Below, piece after piece: positions 9,304-18,264 of a DNA stretch of 64,000 nt; the first letter of the stretch is position 1; every line of letters starts with the position of its first letter. The notes below the pieces were generated by a model. That model was given only the letters and a program-made list of their open reading frames with translations, was not told the DNA's origin and searched no databases. The DNA comes from Bryobacterales bacterium (lineage in GTDB: Bacteria; Acidobacteriota; Terriglobia; Bryobacterales; Bryobacteraceae), in assembly GCA_016713735.1 (NCBI GenBank), contig JADJOP010000034.1, positions 248,001-312,000 of the forward strand, written 5' to 3'. A program made the translations under genes and the position numbers.

Positions 9304-9331
9304 GGGCGTGACTTCTCCCCAGGTCACGCCC
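9304..9331 (+). terminator. Terminator-like hairpin after the receptor gene
   Basis: A perfect 9-bp inverted repeat, GGGCGTGAC (9304-9312) and GTCACGCCC (9323-9331), with a 10-base loop, is followed by a short T-containing stretch (9336-9340). It is the first of two consecutive hairpins between the receptor gene and the PRC-barrel gene. Confidence 0.6.
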
Positions 9332-9344
9332 AACCTATTTCCCC

Positions 9345-9376
9345 CGGGGCCTGGCTCACCCATTAGCCGGGCCCCG
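9345..9376 (+). terminator. Second terminator-like hairpin
   Basis: CGGGGCCTGGCT (9345-9356) pairs with AGCCGGGCCCCG (9365-9376) with one mismatch and an 8-base loop, and TCTTGTTT follows. This is close to an intrinsic terminator. Together with the previous hairpin it should isolate the Cpx-like operon from the genes at 9433 onward. Confidence 0.62.
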
Positions 9377-9432
9377 TCTTGTTTCACGGCGGCAAGTCCA
9401 CACCTCTTCCACGGGGTTAGAATGGGGGCGCA

Positions 9433-10110
9433 ATGCTCTGGTCACTCGACGGGCTTCTCGGCTACGCCATCCATGAACAGGACGGCGACCTGGGGAAAGT
9501 CCACGATTTCTATTTCGACGACACAAACTGGACCGTCCGCTACCTCGCCGTGGAAACGGGCCGCTGGTTCCACCGCCGCCGCGTTCTGATTTCGGCCGGC
9601 GTCGTGATGCACAGCGGTTGGGAGAAGCGGAAGTTCTGCGTGCCGCTGACCAAGGAACAGGTGCGCAACAGCCCGCCGATCGATACGGACGCGCCGGTTT
9701 CCCGGCAACACGAGATCGACATGCAGCTTCACTACGGCTGGCCGGCTTATTGGACCATGGAGCCCTACACGCTCACGCCGCCTCCGGAGGCCGTGGAAGG
9801 CGCCACGGAAAACACCACGCACGGCAATCCTCACCTGCGCAGCTTCCGCGAAGTGACCACCTATCGCGCCTGGTCGCGCGAAGGCTTCGCCGGATTCGTT
9901 GAGGACTTCTATGTGGACGACGGCGACTGGGCGATTCCCGGACTGCGCATCGCGCTGGGCGAATGGTGGCCGCACAAGATGGTGTCCGTTGAGCGGCGTC
10001 ACGTGTCGGAGATCTCGTGGCGGGAGAAGCTCGTCCGGGTGAACCTCAGCCGCGGTGAGCTGGATTCCTCCCCGGCCGCCAGCGGAGCGGCGCGGGCGGG
10101 AGGCCGGTAA
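9433..10110 (+). CDS. PRC-barrel domain protein (two copies)
   Basis: Cytoplasmic protein of 225 residues with two PRC-barrel-like units: residues about 1-65 (LLGYAIHEQDGDLGKVHDFYFDD, then WTVRYLAVETG) and about 135-200 (YRAWSREGFAGFVEDFYVDD, then GDWAIPGLRI). PRC barrels are small beta-barrels found in photosynthetic reaction-centre H subunits, RimM and many stress-associated proteins. No signal peptide is seen. Only one base separates its stop from the preferred GTG start of the nitrilase gene, so the two are likely coupled. The role is unknown. Confidence 0.8.
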   Translation: MLWSLDGLLGYAIHEQDGDLGKVHDFYFDDTNWTVRYLAVETGRWFHRRRVLISAGVVMHSGWEKRKFCVPLTKEQVRNSPPIDTDAPVSRQHEIDMQLHYGWPAYWTMEPYTLTPPPEAVEGATENTTHGNPHLRSFREVTTYRAWSREGFAGFVEDFYVDDGDWAIPGLRIALGEWWPHKMVSVERRHVSEISWREKLVRVNLSRGELDSSPAASGAARAGGR

Positions 10111-10111
10111 C

Positions 10112-11011
10112 GTGGCGGCGATCCCTGACCGGATCCGGGTGGCCGCACTCCAGTACTTCATCCGTCCGGTGTCGAGCTTCGACGGGTTCCGCGACCAGGT
10201 TGTGGCGCTGGTGGAAACCGCCGCCGACTACAAGTGCCGCCTGCTCGTTTTTCCCGAGTACTTCACCATCCAGTTGCTCACCCTCGGTGACATTCGCCGC
10301 CCGATCAGGCTCCAAATTCGCGAACTTGCCTCCATGCGCGATGCCTTTGTCGAGCTGATGAGTTCGCTCGCCCAGCGTCACTCCCTCTACATCGCCGCGG
10401 GGTCGCTGCCTGTGATGGACAACGGCGATTCCAATCTCTACAACGACTCCTACTTCTTCGCTCCCACAGGCAACCACGGCGTTCAGGGCAAGCTGCACAT
10501 GACTCGCTTCGAACGCGAGGAGTGGTTCGTCTCCCCCCGCCGCAGTCTTCGCGTGTTTGAAACCGAGTTCGGACGTGTGGCCACGACGATCTGTTATGAC
10601 GTGGAGTTCCCCGAGGTCGCCCGCGTCGCTGCCCGCGCCGGAGCCCACATCCTTCTCGTTCCCTCCTGCACCGACGACCGCCAGGGCTTCTACCGGGTCC
10701 GCTACTGCGCCCATGCCCGCGCCATTGAAAATCAGATGTACGTCATCCACGCGTGCACGGTTGGCTCCATACCCATGGTTCCGGCCGTCTCGCTCAACTA
10801 CGGCCAGGCCTCCATCCTCACCCCCAGCGACTTCCCCTTCTCCCGCGACGGCATCCTGGCCGAAGGCAATGCCAACCAGGAGATGATGGTCATCGGCGAA
10901 CTCAACCTGAGACTCATCGCCGAGAGCCGCGAGACGGGCTCGGTTCTCCCTCTTCGTGACAGCGAACACTCCGCCGACGTGGCCTCTCGCATGGAGGTGG
11001 TCCCGCTGTGA
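10112..11011 (+). CDS. Carbon-nitrogen hydrolase (nitrilase superfamily)
   Basis: Nitrilase-fold amidase of 299 residues. The three expected catalytic residues are present: Glu in LVFPEYFTIQ, Lys in QGKLHMTRFE and Cys in TTICYDVEFPE. The Cys context and the 'ARAIENQMYVIHA' segment match the amidase/nitrilase branch that cleaves non-peptide C-N bonds. GTG at 10112 is preferred to the earlier in-frame GTG at 10055 because it falls one base after the previous stop with AGG eight bases ahead. The GNAT gene starts within its stop region. In many bacteria GNAT and nitrilase domains are fused in one polypeptide, which supports a joint function, but the substrate is unknown. Confidence 0.88.
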   Translation: MAAIPDRIRVAALQYFIRPVSSFDGFRDQVVALVETAADYKCRLLVFPEYFTIQLLTLGDIRRPIRLQIRELASMRDAFVELMSSLAQRHSLYIAAGSLPVMDNGDSNLYNDSYFFAPTGNHGVQGKLHMTRFEREEWFVSPRRSLRVFETEFGRVATTICYDVEFPEVARVAARAGAHILLVPSCTDDRQGFYRVRYCAHARAIENQMYVIHACTVGSIPMVPAVSLNYGQASILTPSDFPFSRDGILAEGNANQEMMVIGELNLRLIAESRETGSVLPLRDSEHSADVASRMEVVPL

Positions 11012-11745
11012 GCCTCCCGCTCCCCGGCCCCATCGTGGTCCGCAACACGACGCCGGAGGACTTCGACGCGCTCATCGCCCTCTGCCGCCGAATCTATCCC
11101 GCCAGTGAGCCCTGGTCGAAGACGCAGCTCCAGTCCCACCTCGCTGTGTTCCCGGAAGGGCAGTTTGTCGCCATTCACCAGGAGACAGGTGCACTGGTCG
11201 GCATGGCGGCCAGCCTCATCATTCTCTGGAACGACTACGAGGATCACATGAACTGGCGTGACTTCACCGACACGGGCATGTTCACCAATCACGACCCCGT
11301 CTTGGGGCGCACCTTATACGGCGCCGAAGTGATGGTCGACCCCAGTCTGCAGGGGCATGGCATTGGCAAGCTACTTTATGCGGCGCGACGCGAGCTGGCC
11401 GTCAGGTTGGGGCTTCTTCGCATTCGCGCCGGCGCCCGACTCCGCGGATACCACCGTCACGCCGCCGCCATGTCGCCTGAGGACTACGTGTGCCAGATTC
11501 TCGCCGGACACCTTGCCGATCCCACCCTGACCTTTCAGGTCCGTCAGGGCTTCCACGTTTTGGACGTCGTCCACAATTACCTTCGTCACGACCCGGAGAG
11601 CCTCGGCTACGCCGCCATCATCGAATGGATCAATCCACGCGTCGCCACCGCCGGCGACTACCCCAAGTCCAGCGCCCGCTTCCCGATGCCTTGTGGCTCG
11701 CCCTCCATGCCGCCCGCTAGTCCATCTTCAAATACCGGTGCGTGA
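11008..11745 (+). CDS. GNAT-family N-acetyltransferase
   Basis: Protein of 245 residues with a GNAT acetyl-CoA fold: an N-terminal 'VVRNTTPEDFDALIALCR' and the acetyl-CoA binding loop near 'VDPSLQGHGIGKLLYAARR' (a QGxGxGxxL variant). The GTG start overlaps the nitrilase stop by four bases, so translation is coupled. It resembles the acetyltransferase half of fused GNAT/nitrilase proteins, including the conserved acidic and aromatic stretch 'WNDYEDHMNWRDFTDTG'. The last 29 bases overlap the convergent regulator gene. The acceptor substrate is not predictable. Confidence 0.85.
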   Translation: MSLPLPGPIVVRNTTPEDFDALIALCRRIYPASEPWSKTQLQSHLAVFPEGQFVAIHQETGALVGMAASLIILWNDYEDHMNWRDFTDTGMFTNHDPVLGRTLYGAEVMVDPSLQGHGIGKLLYAARRELAVRLGLLRIRAGARLRGYHRHAAAMSPEDYVCQILAGHLADPTLTFQVRQGFHVLDVVHNYLRHDPESLGYAAIIEWINPRVATAGDYPKSSARFPMPCGSPSMPPASPSSNTGA

Positions 11746-13009
11746 CATACTGCACGTGGCGCACCTGGTCGTCCTTACCCTCGACCTCGAGCAGCACTTG
11801 AAAGTACGGTGACTTTCTGCCCCTGGGACCGTCGGTAGGATCGGCCGTCAGCCGCCGGTCCAACTCCAGCAGATGGTCTGCCTGAATGGCGTACTGCGCC
11901 ACGCCGTTGGTTGTCCAGGAGTGCATTCCGGAGGCGTACAGGATGCGTGTGCCTGGTGACTCGCCGGGGTACACCGTGAGCAGCCCTGGGGCCTTGTCCA
12001 CGCCGGGACCAATGCGCGGCAGGTACCGCTCCTGCTCACCGCCAATCGGCCGCTCGTTGACCAGGGCGCCCCCGGCGCCGGGATCGAAGCGAAACGCCAC
12101 GGGGAGTTTGCGAGCGTTGAGCAGGGTCTGAAACCGCATGGAGGAAATCACCACCAGGTTTTTTCCCTTGAGGTCGGACTCACCCAGGAAGTGCGAATTG
12201 GCCACGGAGACTTCGAGGCCCAACCGGTCGAGCCAGCGGCTGACACGCGCCACTCCCATGGCCTCACCCACCCCCGTGTAGACATCCTCATGAACCGTCA
12301 TCCGTGTGCCCAGCGCGGCCTCGATCTTACGGACTGGTTCGCTGGGCTCGGTCCCCTGGTTCTTCTGCACGTCGCGCACATAGAGCCCGCCGCCGCCGTT
12401 GAAGAAGAGGGGCACACCGAGGCTCACCACCACCGGGCGCTTCGGCTCCAGGAACCCACCCCACACCACCTCGCCCGCCTCCAGGCGCGGGGCGCCGCCA
12501 GGCAAGCGGACCAGCGACGCGGCGGCCAGCGTCACCGCGGCGCCGAGCGCGAAGGCGCCCCAGGCAAAGCGCTTCCGCTCAAACACGACTTCGGCCAGCT
12601 TGGGCTTGGGTTCGGGCAGGCCGGGCACGGCTGGAACCGCCGCGGCGCCTTCCGTGGCCACGACCAACTCACGGCTGGTCTGGGCGACGAATTGGGGCAC
12701 ATACCCGCCTCGGGGCAGCTCGATCTTCAGCGTTGTTCCCCGGCCCTCATTCTCGTAGTAGGCCGCCAGCTTCTTCCGTAGCTGGCTTGCCTGCACACGC
12801 ACGATCGCATCGTTCCGAGGGTCATAGTCCCCCGGTCGATGAAACACCTCCAAGCCGAGCGCGTACTCCTTCAGCCCCGCCTGCCGGCCCGCCACCGTCT
12901 CCTCCACTACGTACCGCAGCAGAGCTTTCAGAGCGGCTGACTCCCGCAGCCAGGGGCTTTCCAGAATCCGCTCTAACTCGGACTGGATCTCTGAAACATT
13001 TGAAACCAA
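11717..13009 (-). CDS. Membrane-anchored regulator with N-terminal helix-turn-helix-like domain
   Basis: Protein of 430 residues. Residues about 5-115 match a domain common in acidobacterial regulators and adenylate-cyclase/TolB-like proteins: 'ALLRYVVEETVAGR', 'LKEYALGLEVFHRPGDYDPR', 'VRVQASQLRKKLAAYY' and 'IELPRGGYVPQF', ending in a wing-like strand. One transmembrane segment follows (about 152-172, AWGAFALGAAVTLAAASLV), and the remaining 255 residues would be periplasmic, with no recognised family. The TTG start is constrained by an in-frame stop three codons upstream. The gene diverges from an Oar-like receptor gene 84 bases away, so it may sense a ligand and regulate the receptor cluster; this is inference. 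Confidence 0.72.
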   Translation of the reverse strand: MVSNVSEIQSELERILESPWLRESAALKALLRYVVEETVAGRQAGLKEYALGLEVFHRPGDYDPRNDAIVRVQASQLRKKLAAYYENEGRGTTLKIELPRGGYVPQFVAQTSRELVVATEGAAAVPAVPGLPEPKPKLAEVVFERKRFAWGAFALGAAVTLAAASLVRLPGGAPRLEAGEVVWGGFLEPKRPVVVSLGVPLFFNGGGGLYVRDVQKNQGTEPSEPVRKIEAALGTRMTVHEDVYTGVGEAMGVARVSRWLDRLGLEVSVANSHFLGESDLKGKNLVVISSMRFQTLLNARKLPVAFRFDPGAGGALVNERPIGGEQERYLPRIGPGVDKAPGLLTVYPGESPGTRILYASGMHSWTTNGVAQYAIQADHLLELDRRLTADPTDGPRGRKSPYFQVLLEVEGKDDQVRHVQYVTHRYLKMD

Positions 13010-13093
13010 AGCTTCTTAACCGTTAACTGACCCCATTCTATCCCCCCTGTCACGAAAATCAAGCCCAGAATACTGAACTGTAGGACTACATCC

Positions 13094-16000
13094 ATGTTGA
13101 ACCGGACCCGTCACCTCTCCCTCCTGTTGTGCGCGACAGGCTTATTCGCGCAATCCCCGCTCGGCACCATCACTGGTACGATCACCGACTCCACCGGCGC
13201 CGGCGTTCCCAATGTCACCGTCACGCTGAAGGCCACGGCGACAACACTTGAATACCGCGGAAGCAGCTCCTCCGACGGCGTCTACGTTGTGCCCAACCTC
13301 CCCGTGGGCGGCTATGAGCTCTCCGCCATCGCCCCCGGTTTCAAGTCCTTCCGCCAAACCGGACTCAACCTGGAAGTTTCCCAGCGCCTGCGTGTCGATA
13401 TCGTCCTGCAGGTCGGCGACGTGGCCGAAAGCGTAAACGTAACGGCGGAGATCCCGCGCGTGCAAACGGAGGATTCCAACGTTGGCACGGTCGTCGAACG
13501 GCGCCGCATTGAAGAGCTGCCCCTGAATGGCCGCCACGTCTTCAACCTGGTGAAAATCGTCTCCGGCGTCCAGCCGCGTTCGAATACGACCGACGGTTTC
13601 GCGGAAGTCTCCAACCAGACCTTCTCGCAGATGCGCATCAATGGGGGCCCGGCCTACGGCAACCAGTTCTTCCTGGATGGCGTTTCCAACTCCGCCGCCG
13701 TGCACAACGAAATCAGCGTGGTGCCCCAAACCGATACCGTGGAAGAGTTCCGCGTCGAAACCAACGCCCTGAAGGCTGAGTTTGGCCAGACCGCTGGTGG
13801 TGTCGTCAACGTCGTCACCAAGTCCGGCGGCAACCAGATCCACGGCTCGCTCTATGAGTTCTTCCGCAATGATGCGCTTGATGCCCGCAACGCCTTCGCC
13901 ATCACCCCGGACGCACGCACGGGCCGCATCAAGCAGGTGCTGCGTTACAACCAGTTTGGCGGGACATTTGGCGGCCCGGTCTACATTCCCAAGCTGTACG
14001 ATGGCCGCAACCGCACCTTCTTTTACACCGGCTATGAGCAGTGGCGGTGGCGCTCCTCCGGTTCTCCGCGTATCGGAACTGTGGCCCCCACGGAATGGCG
14101 CGCGGGCGACTTCTCAAACCTCCTCGACGGCAACGGCCAGCCCATCACCCTTTACGATCCCGCTTCCACCCTCGCCAATCCGAACGGCGCTGGCTTTGTT
14201 CGCCAGTTGCTGCCCGGCAACGTCGTTCCCCGCTCCCGCATGGACCCGCTGGCGCTCAAAGTGCTCCCCTTCCATCCCACCGCCAATGCGCCTTCCACCA
14301 ATCAGTTCGCTCCAGCCAACAACTACTCCGCGCTGATCCCCTCCCTGTCCAACCAGGGCATCTTCACCGTACGCGCCGACCACCGCTTCGGCGACAAGGA
14401 CTCCATCTTTTTCCGCTACTCCTCCAACCGCAACACCCTCGACAACCGCGGTTGGGGACTTGGCCCCGCTGACCCCGCCGCCCGCAGGGACCAGCGCGAC
14501 AACCACAACGCCATCGTGAACTATAGCCGCTTGTTTGGCTCCAGCATCCTGAACGACCTTCGAGTCGGCGTCACCCGCCAGAACCTGCCCTTCCTCCACC
14601 CCAGTTTTGACGAGGGCTGGCCGGCCCAGCTTGGCTACCCCAGCATCATCCCGCAGGACCAGTTCCCGCCCGTGAACATCTCCGGCCTGCTCACCATCGG
14701 CTCCAGCGGCTTCTCCGGCGGACGGCGCGCCCAACAAATCACCCAGATCACCGACAGCGTCATCATCACCCGTGGACGTCACAACTTCAAAACCGGCTTT
14801 GACCTCCGCTGGTGGCGCCTCAGCTTCATTAACCGCCTCCAGCCCTCCGGTCTCTTCAATTTCACAGGCAGCCTCACCAACAACCCGCAGCGCCCCGCCG
14901 GCACCGGCTCGGCCATGGCTGATTTCCTGCTCGGAGAAGTGGCCAGCGGAAACCAGGGCTTCCGCCCCTTCTTCCAGTTCCGCGCCATCCCACTGGGCTT
15001 GTACTTCCAGGACGATTGGAAGGTTAGCCGTACTCTCACACTCAACCTCGGTCTGCGCTATGACGTCAGCATGGGCCCCAGCGAGCTGCACAATCGTTAC
15101 TCCAGCTTCGATCCGTACATCGCCAACTCCTCCACCGGAACGTCAGGCCAGTTGCTGTATGCAGGCACCGGCGGACTCCCGAATAACTTCGTCGACACCG
15201 ATAAGAACAACATCGGTCCGCGCATTGGCTTCGCCTGGGATCCCCGCGGCGACGGCAAAACCGCCATCCGCGGCGGCTATGGCCTGATCTACCTGATGCT
15301 CGAAAGCGGGAACGCCGTTCCCGACAACGCCAGCGCCTTCGGCTTCTCCGTCGATACGCCCTTTGTCGCTCCCGGCGCCGGTCCTTTTAAGGCCTTCCAG
15401 TTCAGCCAGGGCCCCAGCTTCCTGCTCACCCCCCAAGGCGCTGCCGGCGGCCCCAACGCCTTCCGCGGCTTCGGAGTCCGTTACCAGGACCGCGACGCCC
15501 CCGCCGGCTACATGCAGCAGTGGAACTTCGCCATCCAACGTTCGCTCACCAAAGGTGTTGTCATCTCCGCCGTCTATGCCGGCTCCAAGGGCACCAAGCT
15601 CTTCGGCTCCAACTACAACGTGAACCAGATGGACCCGAAGTTCTTCAGCGAAGGCCTCGCACTGCAAAACCTGGTGCCGAATCCCTTCTTCGGCCAGATC
15701 ACCACGGGCGCGCTGTCGGCACGCACCATTGCCCGGTCGCAGCTGCTGCGCCCGTTCCCCGACTACCTCAACGTCGATACCTGGGGCAACAACGGGCTCT
15801 CCACCATCTACCACTCCTTCCAGATGACCATCGAAAAGCGCTTCTCCGACGGCATCTCCGCCCTGCTCAGCTACACCAACGGCAAGTTGATCTCGGAGAG
15901 CTTCGCCATCGGCGGCGGCAACTCCGGCAACGCCGGCGTCGGCGACTTCCGCGTTGGCGCTTACGACCGCAGCCTCGACCGCGCCATCGACAACGACGAT

Positions 16001-16558
16001 GTCAGCCAGCGGCTGGTCATGAGCGGTCTGTGGGAACTCCCCATCGGCCGCGGGCGCAAGCTCGGAACGGATATGAACCGTGTCGCCAACGCCGTCATCG
16101 GCGGCTGGCAGCTCAATGGCATTTGGACCCTTCAGAGCGGCCTGCCACTCTCCGTGCGCGGCTCCAACAACTTCACCGGCATCTCTTACCCCGACCTCGT
16201 CGGGGATCCCACGTTGCCTGCCGATGAGCGCACCGTCGGCCGTTGGTTCAACACCAACGCCTTCCGCAACCCGGCGAACTTCGTCATCGGCAACGGTCCC
16301 CGCACACTCCCCTCGACGCGCGGGCCTAGCCTGAACGACCTCAGCTTCTCACTGTTTAAGACCTTCTCCTTCGCCGAACGCTTCAAGCTCGAAGCTCGTG
16401 CCGAGTTGTTCAACGCGATCAACCACGTCAACTACAACAACCCGAACACGACCTTTACGCCAAACGCGCAGGGTGTGAACGCCAACAACAACTTTGGCCG
16501 CATCACCAGTTCGCTCGATGCACGCCGCGCCCAGCTCGGCCTGCGCCTGGCTTTCTAA
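13094..16558 (+). CDS. Oar-like TonB-dependent receptor
   Basis: Complete outer-membrane receptor of 1154 residues. It has a signal peptide (about 1-19, ending GLFAQ), a CarboxypepD_reg domain (about 20-105, beginning LGTITGTITDSTGAGV), and a plug domain (about 115-250) with 'IEELPLNGRHVFNLVKIVSGVQP' and 'FRVETNALKAEFGQTAGGVVN'. The remainder is a beta-barrel with 'LYFQDDWKVSRTLTLNLGLR' and a terminal Phe. It probably imports or binds a polymer-derived ligand for the oxidoreductase genes downstream. The divergent membrane-anchored regulator is the likely controller. The C-terminal half closely parallels the partial receptor at the start of the window. Confidence 0.9.
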   Translation: MLNRTRHLSLLLCATGLFAQSPLGTITGTITDSTGAGVPNVTVTLKATATTLEYRGSSSSDGVYVVPNLPVGGYELSAIAPGFKSFRQTGLNLEVSQRLRVDIVLQVGDVAESVNVTAEIPRVQTEDSNVGTVVERRRIEELPLNGRHVFNLVKIVSGVQPRSNTTDGFAEVSNQTFSQMRINGGPAYGNQFFLDGVSNSAAVHNEISVVPQTDTVEEFRVETNALKAEFGQTAGGVVNVVTKSGGNQIHGSLYEFFRNDALDARNAFAITPDARTGRIKQVLRYNQFGGTFGGPVYIPKLYDGRNRTFFYTGYEQWRWRSSGSPRIGTVAPTEWRAGDFSNLLDGNGQPITLYDPASTLANPNGAGFVRQLLPGNVVPRSRMDPLALKVLPFHPTANAPSTNQFAPANNYSALIPSLSNQGIFTVRADHRFGDKDSIFFRYSSNRNTLDNRGWGLGPADPAARRDQRDNHNAIVNYSRLFGSSILNDLRVGVTRQNLPFLHPSFDEGWPAQLGYPSIIPQDQFPPVNISGLLTIGSSGFSGGRRAQQITQITDSVIITRGRHNFKTGFDLRWWRLSFINRLQPSGLFNFTGSLTNNPQRPAGTGSAMADFLLGEVASGNQGFRPFFQFRAIPLGLYFQDDWKVSRTLTLNLGLRYDVSMGPSELHNRYSSFDPYIANSSTGTSGQLLYAGTGGLPNNFVDTDKNNIGPRIGFAWDPRGDGKTAIRGGYGLIYLMLESGNAVPDNASAFGFSVDTPFVAPGAGPFKAFQFSQGPSFLLTPQGAAGGPNAFRGFGVRYQDRDAPAGYMQQWNFAIQRSLTKGVVISAVYAGSKGTKLFGSNYNVNQMDPKFFSEGLALQNLVPNPFFGQITTGALSARTIARSQLLRPFPDYLNVDTWGNNGLSTIYHSFQMTIEKRFSDGISALLSYTNGKLISESFAIGGGNSGNAGVGDFRVGAYDRSLDRAIDNDDVSQRLVMSGLWELPIGRGRKLGTDMNRVANAVIGGWQLNGIWTLQSGLPLSVRGSNNFTGISYPDLVGDPTLPADERTVGRWFNTNAFRNPANFVIGNGPRTLPSTRGPSLNDLSFSLFKTFSFAERFKLEARAELFNAINHVNYNNPNTTFTPNAQGVNANNNFGRITSSLDARRAQLGLRLAF

Positions 16559-16579
16559 GACGCACTCATCCATACCGAG

Positions 16580-16599
16580 CCGCCGCCGTAAGGCGGCGG
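16580..16599 (+). other. GC hairpin between receptor and oxidoreductase genes
   Basis: A perfect 8-bp stem, CCGCCGCC (16580-16587) and GGCGGCGG (16592-16599), encloses a GTAA loop. No T-tract follows, so it may attenuate or stabilise RNA between the receptor and the FAD-oxidoreductase genes, lowering downstream expression or protecting an RNA end. Confidence 0.45.
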
Positions 16600-16617
16600 A
16601 CCCCATGGAGCACACAC

Positions 16618-18264
16618 ATGAACAAACTCGCTCTCCTGCTGGCCACGGCCGCCAGCCTCACCGCGGCCACGCATGAATTCGATCTCGTCGTCTACGGCGG
16701 CACCGCCGGCGGTGTGATGACCGCCATCGCCGGTGCGCGCCACGGCTTGAAAACCGCGCTGCTTGAGCCCCGCCGCCATGTCGGCGGCATGGCCACCGGC
16801 GGACTTTCGCGCACCGACACCGGCACGCGCGAGGTGATCGGCGGCCTGGCGCTGGAGTTCTACTATCGCGTCGGAAACGAGTATGAGATCCGGCGCTTCA
16901 AGAATCCCGTGGCCTGGTTCTATGAGCCCAAGGTGGGCGAAAAGGTGATGGTCGACATGCTCGCCGAAGCGGGCGTGACGCTGCTCTATAACCACCGCCT
17001 GCAGGAGAAGAACGGCGTAGCCAAACAGGGCCTGCGCATCGCGGAGATCACGACCGAAAACGGCGACCGGTTCCGGGCGAAGATCTTCGCCGATTGCTCC
17101 TACGAGGGCGACCTGATGGCCCAGGCCAAGGTGAGCTACACCTTCGGCCGCGAGTCATCGGCGCAATATGGCGAGGCCCTCGGCGGCGTGCGCGACAAGA
17201 CGCCCTATCACCAGTTCCTGTTCGACGTGCCCGCGCTCGATGCCAGCGGCAAGCCGCTGCCGGAGATCACCGCCGAGAAGCCGCTTTCCCCAGGCATGGC
17301 CGACAAAGGCGTGCAGTCATACAACTTCCGCATCATCGCCACCAACGTCGCCCACAACCGCGTGCCCTGGCCGCGGCCGCAAGGCTATACCGCGGGGCGG
17401 TATGAGCTGCTCGCCCGCTACCTCGATGCGTTCGTGAAGACCCGCGGCCGTTCGCCCGTCTTCCACGAACTCACCCTCATCGCCCCCATCCCCAACGGCA
17501 AAGCCGACTTCAACAACAACGGCCCCTTCTCCACCGACTACATCGGCAAGAACTACGCCTACCCCGACGCCTCCTACGCCGAGCGCGACCGCCTGTGGCA
17601 GGAGCACATCGACTACGTCCAGGGCTTCTACTACTTTCTTGCCAACGATCCCCGGGTGCCGAAAGACCTGCAGGCTGAGGTCAACTCGTGGGGACTGTGC
17701 AAGGACGAATACACCGACACCAACCACTGGCCGCACCAGCTCTATGTGCGCGAGGCGCGCCGCATGGTCGGCGAGTTCGTCGCCAGCCAGAAGGACCTGC
17801 AAACCGACCTCACCAAGCCCGACGTGATCGGCATGGGCAGCTACAACTCGGATTCGCACAACATCCGCCGCTTTGTGAATGCGCGCGGAATGGCCGAAAA
17901 CGAAGGCGACATGCAGGTGGCTGTGAAACCCTATCAGATTCCCTTCCGCGTCATGCTGCCCAAGCGCGCCGAGGCGTCGAACCTGCTCAACCCGGTGACC
18001 TTTTCCGCCTCGCACGTCGCGTACAGCTCGCTGCGCATGGAGCCGCAATACATGATTCTCGGCCACGCCGCCGGGGTCGCCGCCGCCATGGCCATCAAAG
18101 CCTCGCAGCCCGTCCAGGATGTCTCCGTGCCCGAACTGCAGAAGACTCTGAAGAGCGAGGGCGCGGTGTTTGAATACGTCCGCACGCCACAGGCGGACGC
18201 CCTCGGCATCATCCATCGCAAGATGCAGCCCAAAGCCCCGCTTCGTTACAACTGGGAGTACTAA
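16618..18264 (+). CDS. FAD-dependent oxidoreductase (FAD_oxidored family), exported
   Basis: Protein of 548 residues with a signal peptide (about 1-17, ending LTAATH) and an N-terminal dinucleotide-binding fold, 'FDLVVYGGTAGGVMTAIAGA'. The 'GGMATGGLSRTDTG' segment is characteristic of the FAD-dependent oxidoreductase family PF12831. A second FAD-contacting segment near the C-terminus reads 'LRMEPQYMILGHAAGVAAAM'. The next gene starts directly after its stop and encodes a homologue of similar layout (both contain a PYQIPFR/PYPISYQ-like and an SASHVAYSSLRMEP/SASHIAYGSIRMEP-like segment), suggesting duplication. The substrate is unknown; the family often occurs in carbohydrate-degradation loci. 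Confidence 0.85.
   Translation: MNKLALLLATAASLTAATHEFDLVVYGGTAGGVMTAIAGARHGLKTALLEPRRHVGGMATGGLSRTDTGTREVIGGLALEFYYRVGNEYEIRRFKNPVAWFYEPKVGEKVMVDMLAEAGVTLLYNHRLQEKNGVAKQGLRIAEITTENGDRFRAKIFADCSYEGDLMAQAKVSYTFGRESSAQYGEALGGVRDKTPYHQFLFDVPALDASGKPLPEITAEKPLSPGMADKGVQSYNFRIIATNVAHNRVPWPRPQGYTAGRYELLARYLDAFVKTRGRSPVFHELTLIAPIPNGKADFNNNGPFSTDYIGKNYAYPDASYAERDRLWQEHIDYVQGFYYFLANDPRVPKDLQAEVNSWGLCKDEYTDTNHWPHQLYVREARRMVGEFVASQKDLQTDLTKPDVIGMGSYNSDSHNIRRFVNARGMAENEGDMQVAVKPYQIPFRVMLPKRAEASNLLNPVTFSASHVAYSSLRMEPQYMILGHAAGVAAAMAIKASQPVQDVSVPELQKTLKSEGAVFEYVRTPQADALGIIHRKMQPKAPLRYNWEY

Noticed and set aside
10055..10111. GTG 10055 as nitrilase start
   Set aside because: It would overlap the PRC-barrel gene by 56 bases, while GTG 10112 follows its stop with a suitable AGG upstream.
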